A stretch of DNA of 64,000 nucleotides, taken from assembly GCA_965220235.1 (NCBI GenBank), contig OZ244815.1, forward strand, positions 1,922,001-1,986,000. The letters are read 5' to 3'. Every line of letters begins with the position of its first letter. The first letter of the stretch is position 1. The notes beneath the pieces are model-generated. The model saw nothing but the letters and a program-made list of their open reading frames with translations. It had not been told where the DNA came from and searched no databases. The stretch comes from Bin55 sp965220235. Its GTDB lineage: Bacteria; Pseudomonadota; Gammaproteobacteria; Pseudomonadales; Azotimanducaceae. Of this stretch, positions 36,248 through 43,789 are shown one piece after another. The position numbers and the translations under genes were made by a program.

Positions 36248-37804
36248 ATGACAGCAGTTCAACCTTTCACCCTAGCGGATCTGAACGGTACCGACCACAG
36301 CGTACCAACCGGTACAAAAACACTGTTGTGTTTTGTGAAGGAAGACTGTCCGACCTGTAATCTTGTTGCGCCGCTATTGGAAGCAGCACACCAGGACGGC
36401 GACGCGGACGTGTTACTCGTCGGACAATCATCTGACGGTAACGAGCTGCTTGCAAAGAACCACGGCCTTTCAGTTCCTTTACTAGACGACTCAACGTTGA
36501 TTGTGTCATTCGCGTACGAGCTCGATACCGTACCCCACGCAATACTCCTTGATGATGTCGGCGAACCGATCAAAGAAGTCATTGGTTTCGACAAGTCTGA
36601 GTGGCGTGAGCTGCTCTCTGAGGACATCAGTGACGTTGAGATCAACTGGAATGATCTTCCAGAGTGGCGTCCTGGCTGTGGGTCGTTAACACAAGATCCG
36701 ATCATCGCTGAACGCCTGCGAGCTGAAGCGGAGAACAGCCCACTGCGCGCCCGTCGCATAGAAATCGCTTCACATGACGACGTTCATGAGTTTTTATTCG
36801 ATCAGGGATTTACGGACGGTCTCCCCGTTGTTCCTCCCACACCAGAGCGTGTCATCCGCATGCTTGGCGGTACAGATTGTGATCCACAGGATGTGGTTGC
36901 AACCATTCCGCCTAATCTTGCACCCGCGACTGTTGAGAAGATTGCGATCAATGCGGTGCTAGCCGGGTGTAGACCTGAGTATCTGCCTGTCGTTATCGCC
37001 ACGATCGAAGCGATGTGCACAGACGAATTCAACTGCCACGGTGTATTCGCGACGACCATGGGTGGAACCCCCGTTATGATTCTGAACGGTCCAGTACGAC
37101 ATGCACTGGACATGAATATGAAATTGTCTGCGCTAGGTCAAGGAACACGAGCAAATGCCGCGATTGGGCGCGCAATTCGTCTCGCGGTACGAAATATCGG
37201 CGGCGCTAAACCTGGCGGTACGGAACGCTCGACACTGGGCAATCCCATGAAGTTTACGATGTGCTTTCCCGAATGGGAGGAACGTAGTCCATGGGAACCT
37301 CTACATGTCGAGCGCGGTTTCGAACCTGAAGATTCGGTCGTATCGATCTTCGCGATGTCGAGCGGACCCGCGCAAGTCGTCGATCAAACATCGCGCTCTG
37401 CAGAAGCTCTAGTTGGTAGTTTCGCGCTTTCGATGCGAGCAGTTCACGCTGTCAAAGCGCATCGTGCCGGGGACACCATCTTGGTCATCAGTCCGGAACA
37501 TGTGGACACAATTCAACGTGATGGTTGGTCCAAGGCAGACATACGAGCGCGTATTCAGGAAGTATCTAGCGTACCATTCCGCGAGCTCATTGCCGACTCA
37601 ACGAGTGGCGTTGGCATGCCTGCACAAGCAGCAGCCAACATGACCGAAGAAGAGTTGTCTCGTCCAATACCAAAATTCGCATCGGAAGATCGCATTCACG
37701 TCGTGGTTGCGGGATCTGAAGCGGGTAAATTCTCAGCCGTGTTTCACGGCTGGGCAAGTGGCAGTATGGGATCTATCCCAGTGTCGCGCAAAATTACCAT
37801 GTGA
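36248..37804 (+). CDS. Thioredoxin-domain protein with large C-terminal domain of unknown function
   Basis: 518 residues. Residues 1-125 form a thioredoxin/AhpC-TSA-like domain with the redox motif CPTC (Cys34, Cys37) and a cis-Pro-like DTVPHAILLD. From about residue 175 a second conserved-looking domain begins (FTDGLPVVPPTPERV; EKIAINAVLAGCRPEYLPVV; MGGTPVMILNGPV; IGRAIRLAVRNIGGAKPGG) that I cannot assign. It has no signal peptide. It sits between the RraA-like gene and the UGSC selenoprotein gene, 18 bp before the latter, so it is a likely redox partner. An electron-transfer role is inference. Confidence 0.8.
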   Translation: MTAVQPFTLADLNGTDHSVPTGTKTLLCFVKEDCPTCNLVAPLLEAAHQDGDADVLLVGQSSDGNELLAKNHGLSVPLLDDSTLIVSFAYELDTVPHAILLDDVGEPIKEVIGFDKSEWRELLSEDISDVEINWNDLPEWRPGCGSLTQDPIIAERLRAEAENSPLRARRIEIASHDDVHEFLFDQGFTDGLPVVPPTPERVIRMLGGTDCDPQDVVATIPPNLAPATVEKIAINAVLAGCRPEYLPVVIATIEAMCTDEFNCHGVFATTMGGTPVMILNGPVRHALDMNMKLSALGQGTRANAAIGRAIRLAVRNIGGAKPGGTERSTLGNPMKFTMCFPEWEERSPWEPLHVERGFEPEDSVVSIFAMSSGPAQVVDQTSRSAEALVGSFALSMRAVHAVKAHRAGDTILVISPEHVDTIQRDGWSKADIRARIQEVSSVPFRELIADSTSGVGMPAQAAANMTEEELSRPIPKFASEDRIHVVVAGSEAGKFSAVFHGWASGSMGSIPVSRKITM

Positions 37805-37822
37805 ACTTCACGGAGGTTATAC

Positions 37823-38344
37823 ATGAACACCATTCTTGATCCGACCGACGAGCGTACGCCAGTTGCACGTTCGATCACGACGCGAGCGGAGCGTCTTGAA
37901 GGTCGGCTCGCGTTACTAGATATTCGTAAACCGCGAGGCAACATCCTGTTGGATCGGCTGGAAGAACTGTTGGCGGAACGCTATCCGAAGCTAGAGGTTA
38001 AGCGTTTCGAAAAACCAACATTCACGAAACCAGCACCGACGGATGTACGCCAGAACATCAAAGCGAACGCAGATCTAGTCGTTGAAGGACTAGCTGACTG
38101 AGGGTCCTGTACCACGTGCAGTTTGCATGACACGGTCTGGTTTGAAATCCAGGGGATTCCCGCAGTCAGTATCGCTTCAACGGAATTCGTTGACGCAGCA
38201 GAAACCCAGGCGCAAGCTCTAGGGATGGATGACGCGAAGTGCGTCTTCGTTCCGCACCCTATTCAGGATGCAACAGATGAAGAGATGCGAGTGAAGGCAG
38301 AAGCGTGCGTCGATGAGATCGTCGCGGCTTTAACTCAACAATAA
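37823..38344 (+). CDS. UGSC-family selenoprotein (in-frame TGA read as Sec)
   Basis: Read through one TGA at 38099-38101 the frame gives 173 residues with Sec93 in U-G-S-C-T-T-C (Cys96, Cys99). Upstream sequence LLDIRKPRGNILLDRLEELL and RFEKPTFTKPAP, and downstream HDTVWFEIQGIPAVSIAS and VFVPHPIQDATDEEM, are continuous in the same frame and match the known UGSC family, in which the residue is Sec or Cys. A GGAGG Shine-Dalgarno precedes ATG 37823. A gene caller ignoring Sec would split it into 37823-38101 and 38123-38344. The protein is probably a cytosolic thiol/selenol oxidoreductase; its substrate is unknown. Confidence 0.88.
38102..38141 (+). promoter_or_regulatory. Candidate bacterial SECIS hairpin
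   Basis: Just after the TGA, CGTGCA (38115-38120) pairs with TGCATG (38124-38129, one G-U), closing a GTT loop whose first base is the G expected in bacterial SECIS loops. A lower stem forms with ACC/GGT (38111-38113/38134-38136) across a small internal loop. The loop G is 20 nt from the TGA, inside the 16-37 nt range known for SelB-dependent decoding. Confidence 0.7.
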
Positions 38345-38346
38345 CT

Positions 38347-39543
38347 TCAACCGATCGTACCGGCGTCGTATAGTGCGTCGATGCGATCGGTTTCTATATC
38401 AAACTCCCGAAGTATTTCGCGCGAGTGTTCGCCCGGGTCCGGCGCGGCGCGATTGAACCTCTCTGCATGCGGGTGCGCAGACATATTGATCGGCGAGCGG
38501 ATGAGACTGACATCTCCAAGTTCTTTATGTGGCGCGTTTCGCGCCATTTTTAGATGTCTTGCTTGAGGATTTGTAAACCCTTCGCCAACATCAAGAACAG
38601 GACCGCACGGAACGCCGTTTGCATTCAGTTTTTCGACTAACTCATCAACTGAGAAACTCACCAACACTTCGTTGATCGCTTCTTCAAGTACATCGCGATG
38701 TTTATTCCGGTCGCGCGGCGTAAGGAAGCGCTCATCGCCTCGCAACACGGTATCCTCTATCGCGTCCAAGAAACTACCCCACATACGCTCAGTCGGTGCC
38801 GCAATGTTCACATACCCATCCTGACACTGAAACGTCCCCATTGGAAAGTTCGTCGGATGGTTGTTACCTTGTTGCTTCGGCACATCTCCCAGCATCGTAA
38901 ATCGGGCACCTTGAAAGTCGAGTTTGCACAGCATGCCTTCAAGCAACGACGTGTGAACCCACTGCCCTTCGCCGGTTTTCTCCCGGTGAATCAACGCGAG
39001 CAAGATACCCTGACCTAGGAACATTCCTGCAGTTGTATCACTGATCGCGATGCCGGCCCGTACCGGACCTCCGCCAGGATGACCCGTAATCGACATTAGT
39101 CCTGACATGCCTTGCACTATTTGGTCTACGCCTGGTCGATCGCTATATGGACCATCCTGACCAAAACCCGAGATACTTGCATAAATCAACCGTTTGTTGT
39201 GTTGTGCGAGCGTGTCGTAGTCAACCTTGAGCTTGTGTTTCACCGGTGCGCGGAAGTTCTCAACCACGACATCAGCATTTTTAACCATCTCGATGAACAG
39301 GGCATGTCCTTCATCATGCTTCAGGTTGATACACAAACCACGTTTGTTGCGATGAAGGTTCTGTTCATCGGGACCATGTCGACCTCCCGTGATGGAGCCG
39401 GATTTGACAGGTGGCGGTTCAATCTTGATGACATTTGCACCCCAATCAGCAAGTAATCGAACGGCGGTAGGACCTGCGCGCGCGATCGTTAAGTCAAGTA
39501 CAGTAATGTCCGCGAGTGGCAGTGAGCTGATGGAGTCTGGCAT
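38347..39543 (-). CDS. CaiB/BaiF family CoA-transferase
   Basis: 398 residues with the class III CoA-transferase pattern: N-terminal VLDLTIARAGPTAVRLLADWGANVIKIEPP, then YASISGFGQDGPYSDRPGVDQIVQGMSGLMSITG, in which the Asp of GVDQ is the expected catalytic residue that forms the acyl-anhydride. It transfers CoA between carboxylic acids. It is the last gene of a five-gene minus-strand unit (MaoC, amidohydrolase, acyl-CoA dehydrogenase, MFS, CaiB), only 9 bp after the MFS gene. The pathway substrate is unknown. Confidence 0.93.
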   Translation of the reverse strand: MPDSISSLPLADITVLDLTIARAGPTAVRLLADWGANVIKIEPPPVKSGSITGGRHGPDEQNLHRNKRGLCINLKHDEGHALFIEMVKNADVVVENFRAPVKHKLKVDYDTLAQHNKRLIYASISGFGQDGPYSDRPGVDQIVQGMSGLMSITGHPGGGPVRAGIAISDTTAGMFLGQGILLALIHREKTGEGQWVHTSLLEGMLCKLDFQGARFTMLGDVPKQQGNNHPTNFPMGTFQCQDGYVNIAAPTERMWGSFLDAIEDTVLRGDERFLTPRDRNKHRDVLEEAINEVLVSFSVDELVEKLNANGVPCGPVLDVGEGFTNPQARHLKMARNAPHKELGDVSLIRSPINMSAHPHAERFNRAAPDPGEHSREILREFDIETDRIDALYDAGTIG

Positions 39544-39552
39544 GATTCGAAA

Positions 39553-40767
39553 TTAAGGATTAGTCCGAGTCCGTAGGAAAGCGGGTGCAATCTGGACTTC
39601 ATTGCCTTGTGAAGGTGAATTGGGGATATTCTGCGAAAGGACAAGCGAACAAATCGCAAATGCTGCACCAATCAGAAAAACCGCCTCGTGTGATTCCAAC
39701 CAAATGCTGCCAAGGATGACAGGAATGATGACCGCAGCAATGTGATTAATCGTAAACGACACGCCTGCTGTCGATGCTATGTCCGCCGGCTCAGCAATCT
39801 TCTGGAAGTAGGTCTTGATTGCGATACCCATCGCAAAGAAAAAGTGATCCAATACATACAGCAAGCCTGCTAACCACGAAGATTCGACGAAAGCGTAACA
39901 GCTGAAAATGACAGCAAGACCAACATACTCAACCGTAAGTGCCCGTCGCTCGCCAATCCGTCCTATCCAAGCGCCAATACGCTCAGCTGCAAGTGCGTTC
40001 ACTAAGTGATTGACGAGCAGGAGTGCAGTCATATTGGCGACAGAAAAGCCGAAGCGTTGAACTAGCAAGAATCCGGCAAACGCCACAAAAATCTGTCGGC
40101 GCGCACCGCTCAAAAACGTTAAACCATAGTAGAGCCAGTACTTACTGCGTAGGACGATGTGCTTGCGTTGTTCAACTCGTGTCCTAAATCGAGGTGCCGC
40201 GACAGCAAGGAATAACGCTAACGTCAGCACGATACCCCCTGCGATTGCATAGATGGTTGAGTAGTCGAAGTTCAACCACTTCACGAGCGCGAATACGGTC
40301 AAAAAAGTGCAGAAGGCGGTGATTGAACCCACGGATATGAGCGCGCCTAATAACCTCGGCGCAACTCGTTTAGGCAACCACTGTAATGAGAGTGACTGAC
40401 GGACCGTTTCAAAGTAGTGGAATCCAATCGACATTAAGACGACAGCGAAATAAAGTCCGTATATCGTCGGTAGAAATCCGGTTATCGCAATTCCTATACC
40501 GAAAACTGCTAACGCAATGACAGCGAAGACCTGCTCTCGGAGGATAAACAGAATGAAAACTGCGGTGAAAGCGAGAAAGCCAGGCACCTCGCGGATGCTC
40601 TGCATGACACCGTTTTCAAAGCCATTGATGCCGATTTGCTCAACCGCGTAGTTATTGAGTAGCGCTTGCCACACCGACATACCTATCGGCATTGCGATGC
40701 TGGCGATCACGAGAAACGCGAACGGAGATCGAATCCGCTTCTCCATCATCGCGGAAACGCGAGACAT
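39553..40767 (-). CDS. MFS transporter
   Basis: 404 residues with about 12 hydrophobic helices. The start SRVSAMMEKRIRSPFAFLVIASIAMPIGMSVWQALLNNY and the pattern of loops fit a major facilitator. It lies between the acyl-CoA dehydrogenase gene (88 bp upstream) and the CoA-transferase gene (9 bp downstream) on the same strand, so it most likely carries the substrate of that pathway. Substrate and direction cannot be read from sequence. Confidence 0.82.
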   Translation of the reverse strand: MSRVSAMMEKRIRSPFAFLVIASIAMPIGMSVWQALLNNYAVEQIGINGFENGVMQSIREVPGFLAFTAVFILFILREQVFAVIALAVFGIGIAITGFLPTIYGLYFAVVLMSIGFHYFETVRQSLSLQWLPKRVAPRLLGALISVGSITAFCTFLTVFALVKWLNFDYSTIYAIAGGIVLTLALFLAVAAPRFRTRVEQRKHIVLRSKYWLYYGLTFLSGARRQIFVAFAGFLLVQRFGFSVANMTALLLVNHLVNALAAERIGAWIGRIGERRALTVEYVGLAVIFSCYAFVESSWLAGLLYVLDHFFFAMGIAIKTYFQKIAEPADIASTAGVSFTINHIAAVIIPVILGSIWLESHEAVFLIGAAFAICSLVLSQNIPNSPSQGNEVQIAPAFLRTRTNP

Positions 40768-40855
40768 CGTTGAGCTAATCAGCGGACCAACCTAATGTAT
40801 GAGCATTCATGTTCTACTTCGGGTGATATCCGTATCACCCGTTCTAGCGATATGT

Positions 40856-42001
40856 TCAGTCAGGTAGACCGAGGATTCGCTTCGCGATGATGTTCAACTG
40901 AACCTCAGACGTTCCACCCTCAATCGAATTGGCTTTTGAACGCAACCATTGACGTGTGACGCCGAGGTCTGCTTGATCAAATTCCTCGCCAGTCCAACCA
41001 AGACCATTCACACCCATCATTTCGACAAGTAAGTCGTATCGGTTCTTATTTTGTTCTGTACCGTAGTACTTAAACAGCGATGACATGAATGTTGGAGCTA
41101 CGCCTGCTCGAGTCTCTTCGCCTGAACGTCGGGTAGTCAATCCAAACGCATGATCATTCATCCGGTGATGGGAAACTCTATCACGAAGTTCCGCTTCTGC
41201 GATCTTCCCGCTTTCTTCGCCAACGCACTCTTTCGCGATTTCGTCGATGGTCTTAGCACGCGGACCACCGCCGCCACCACCAATTCCTCCGATCGAGGTT
41301 CTTTCATATTGAAGCAGACGTTTGGCGACCGTCCATCCTTTATTAACCTCACCTACGATATGACTTTTCGGTACTCGTACATCGTCCAGAAACGTCTGGC
41401 AGAAAGGCGACGCGCCGCTGATTAGCAGAATCGGCTTCACGCTCACCCCCGGTGATTTCATATCGAACAGAATGAAACTAATCCCTTCATGTTTTGGCGC
41501 ATCTGGATCAGTCCGAATCAGGCAGAACATCCAATCTGCATGGTCTGCGCCCGAAGTCCAAATCTTCGACCCATTGATGATGTAATCGTCGCCATCAGAC
41601 ACCGCGCGGGTTTGGAGACTAGCTAAATCGGAGCCTGAGCCAGGTTCGCTGTAACCTTGACACCAAACGATTTCCTGACGAACAATCCTTGGCAAGTGCT
41701 GCATGCATTGCTCTTCGGTACCGAATTCGAGCAACGCAGGACCGATCATCGTCAGACCCATACCCCCAACACCAACGACTGCGTGATTCTTACGCAGCTC
41801 ATCCTGTAGGATCGCAATTTCCTGCTTCTCCAAACCGGCTCCACCGTATTTGGTTGGCCATGTAGGCGCGGACCATCCTCGCTCGAAGTACTTATGCGAC
41901 CAGTCCTGCCAATCGTCTCGTGTCGCCTGCTGGCCCGGAGTGCGAATGCTCTCAGGACAGTTTTCAGCGATGAATGATTGGATTTCCGCTCTAAATTCCA
42001 T
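40856..42001 (-). CDS. Acyl-CoA dehydrogenase
   Basis: 381 residues. Typical motifs are visible: WSAPTWPTKYGGAG, QGYSEPGSGSDLASL (flavin and substrate binding), INGSKIWTSGADHADWMFCLIRTD and the C-terminal SIEGGTSEVQLNIIAKRILGLP. It oxidises an acyl-CoA to the enoyl-CoA with FAD. An unusual Gly-rich loop (IGGIGGGGGGPRAK) interrupts the middle. It lies 12 bp after the amidohydrolase gene and is probably in the same operon. The substrate is not predictable; this subgroup often handles branched or cyclic acyl chains. Confidence 0.92.
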   Translation of the reverse strand: MEFRAEIQSFIAENCPESIRTPGQQATRDDWQDWSHKYFERGWSAPTWPTKYGGAGLEKQEIAILQDELRKNHAVVGVGGMGLTMIGPALLEFGTEEQCMQHLPRIVRQEIVWCQGYSEPGSGSDLASLQTRAVSDGDDYIINGSKIWTSGADHADWMFCLIRTDPDAPKHEGISFILFDMKSPGVSVKPILLISGASPFCQTFLDDVRVPKSHIVGEVNKGWTVAKRLLQYERTSIGGIGGGGGGPRAKTIDEIAKECVGEESGKIAEAELRDRVSHHRMNDHAFGLTTRRSGEETRAGVAPTFMSSLFKYYGTEQNKNRYDLLVEMMGVNGLGWTGEEFDQADLGVTRQWLRSKANSIEGGTSEVQLNIIAKRILGLPD

Positions 42002-42013
42002 TTTCTGTATCTC

Positions 42014-43180
42014 CTAGCTCTGGATTTCGACCCCACGTGCAACAACGCAAACTGGCTTCTGCAGGACGTCTAAATCCTTCAATGGATCACCTTCAACAAA
42101 CACCAAGTCGGCAGCAAGACCGACCTTGATCGCGCCTGTCTCGTTGTGAATGTTAAGTGCACGCGCGGCGTTACTAGTCGCGGTTCGCAAAACTTCGACA
42201 GGTTGCATATCCGCATACTGGGCAAACACCGGTAATGCTCGAGGTAAGTCATTGTGCCGTACGTTCGGGATACCGGCATCCGTTGATGCGATGAACTGCA
42301 CACCTGCGGCCTTCATTTCTCGAAACTGTTGCCGCACGACCCCAAGATGTGCGGGGGTGAACTGCATGAAACGTGACCAGTTCGCATTAACGGTTGGCGA
42401 GACCCAGGTTTTACGTGCTGCCATTTCGACGACTACATCATGCAGGTAATCGCCTCGGCGACCATCCTTGTCCATCCAGGAACAGTGTTCGACAGTATCC
42501 ACGCCTGCATAGACTGCATTCGCAATGCCTTCACTGCCATGACAGTGCGCCGCGACCGCGAAATCTCGATCGTGGGCGTAAGAAATGATGTCAGTTAGCT
42601 CATCCTGAGTAAATTGCGCACGGCCAGGATGGCTCTTAGCGGTGAACATTCCGCCAGTTGCCATGATTTTGATTAGATCGACGCCTTTCTCGCTGTTTCG
42701 ATCGACCACCTGGTGCGCTTCATTTGCGTCAGGTACATCACCACCCCAAAAATGACAATGACCTTCTATTGAAGTTATCGGACGGCCAGCGCACAGTAAT
42801 CGTGGACCTTGAATCTCACCATTGTTGATCTGATCGCGTAATTCCAACTCGAGCCAATTTCCGCCGCCAAGATCGCGTGCACACGTGATACCTGCTTTGA
42901 CCATGTGCTTAGCGCGCTCAGGCATCTTCTTCCTAATGTCATCATCTGACTGAGCAAGTTGCTTTTGAACGTCGTGGATACTAGGATCTAACACCATGTG
43001 CACGTGACTATCAATCAAGCCTGGCAGAACTGTCAAGCCAGCACAATCCTTTGCCTGTGGATGCTCTATCCCAACACCAGTAATGCGGTCGGATTCGATT
43101 GTCAACGAGGTCTCAGGTCGATACGTACCCCCTTCCCCGTCCCAAATCCGAACGTTCTTATACGCAACCATTGACGTCAT
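42014..43180 (-). CDS. Amidohydrolase family metal-dependent hydrolase
   Basis: 388 residues, TIM-barrel amidohydrolase of the imidazolonepropionase-like type. Metal ligands are visible as DSHVHMV (His-x-His), the Lys region DLIKIMATGGM, AAHCHGSEG, TVEHCSW and Asp in ASTDAGIP. The C-terminal ADLVFVEGDPLKDL is typical. It would hydrolyse an amide or cyclic ester bond, and may open a ring before CoA activation, given the neighbouring CoA genes (inference). Confidence 0.91.
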   Translation of the reverse strand: MTSMVAYKNVRIWDGEGGTYRPETSLTIESDRITGVGIEHPQAKDCAGLTVLPGLIDSHVHMVLDPSIHDVQKQLAQSDDDIRKKMPERAKHMVKAGITCARDLGGGNWLELELRDQINNGEIQGPRLLCAGRPITSIEGHCHFWGGDVPDANEAHQVVDRNSEKGVDLIKIMATGGMFTAKSHPGRAQFTQDELTDIISYAHDRDFAVAAHCHGSEGIANAVYAGVDTVEHCSWMDKDGRRGDYLHDVVVEMAARKTWVSPTVNANWSRFMQFTPAHLGVVRQQFREMKAAGVQFIASTDAGIPNVRHNDLPRALPVFAQYADMQPVEVLRTATSNAARALNIHNETGAIKVGLAADLVFVEGDPLKDLDVLQKPVCVVARGVEIQS

Positions 43181-43246
43181 ATGAGTCGACTGACAATTTC
43201 TTAGATGTAACGAGTCAGTTTTATGAGATTGTCTAAGTTTGACAAT

Positions 43247-43717
43247 TTAGAAAACCAATCGCCCCAAGCTCTCCGCAACGCAACAAGGCTTTTCTTGTCC
43301 TTCAACTTCGACGACGATCTCATTCATCGTTTCAATCATGCCGCCTTTGATTTCGACTCGCTTGAGTGTGCTTTGTGTCCGAATCTTGGCACCGACCGGT
43401 ACTGGTGCTGGAAACCGCACCTTATCGAATCCGTAGTTGATTGTCAGCTTCTGACCTTCAAGCCGTGGACCTGTTTCAACGACCGATCTCGGCAGGTGTC
43501 CCATGATCGATAAAGTCAAGTGACCGTGTGCGATGGTCGTGCCAAATGGACCCACTTTCGCGCGTTCTTCATCAATGTGAATCCACTGGTGATCCATCGT
43601 TACATTCGCAAAGTCGTTTATTCGATCCTGAGTCACTTCAAACCAATCGGTCGGCGCTGAGGACTCCCCGATTCGTGCTGTAAGAGTGTCATATGCGTTT
43701 TGCAAGTTGTCTGACAT
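43247..43717 (-). CDS. MaoC family dehydratase
   Basis: 156 residues, a single hot-dog domain. The hydratase-2 motif is clear in FANVTMDHQWIHIDEERAKVGPFGTTIAHGHLTLS, giving the catalytic Asp and His. It would hydrate an enoyl-CoA, matching the acyl-CoA dehydrogenase encoded downstream. It is the first gene of the minus-strand catabolic operon and diverges from the ADP-ribosylglycohydrolase-family gene with 72 bp between them. Confidence 0.93.
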   Translation of the reverse strand: MSDNLQNAYDTLTARIGESSAPTDWFEVTQDRINDFANVTMDHQWIHIDEERAKVGPFGTTIAHGHLTLSIMGHLPRSVVETGPRLEGQKLTINYGFDKVRFPAPVPVGAKIRTQSTLKRVEIKGGMIETMNEIVVEVEGQEKPCCVAESLGRLVF

Positions 43718-43789
43718 AACAGAAGCTCCTGCTGATAATTCGAGGGATAACCCTTCTATCTTATTCGCGCAGCTTATACAGGAGAACTC

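Noticed and set aside
37823..38101. Separate 92-residue protein ending at TGA
   Set aside because: The frame continues with UGSC-family sequence directly after the TGA and a SECIS-like hairpin follows, so it is the first part of a selenoprotein.
38123..38344. Separate 73-residue protein starting at TTG 38123
   Set aside because: It has no ribosome-binding site and is the C-terminal part of the same selenoprotein frame.
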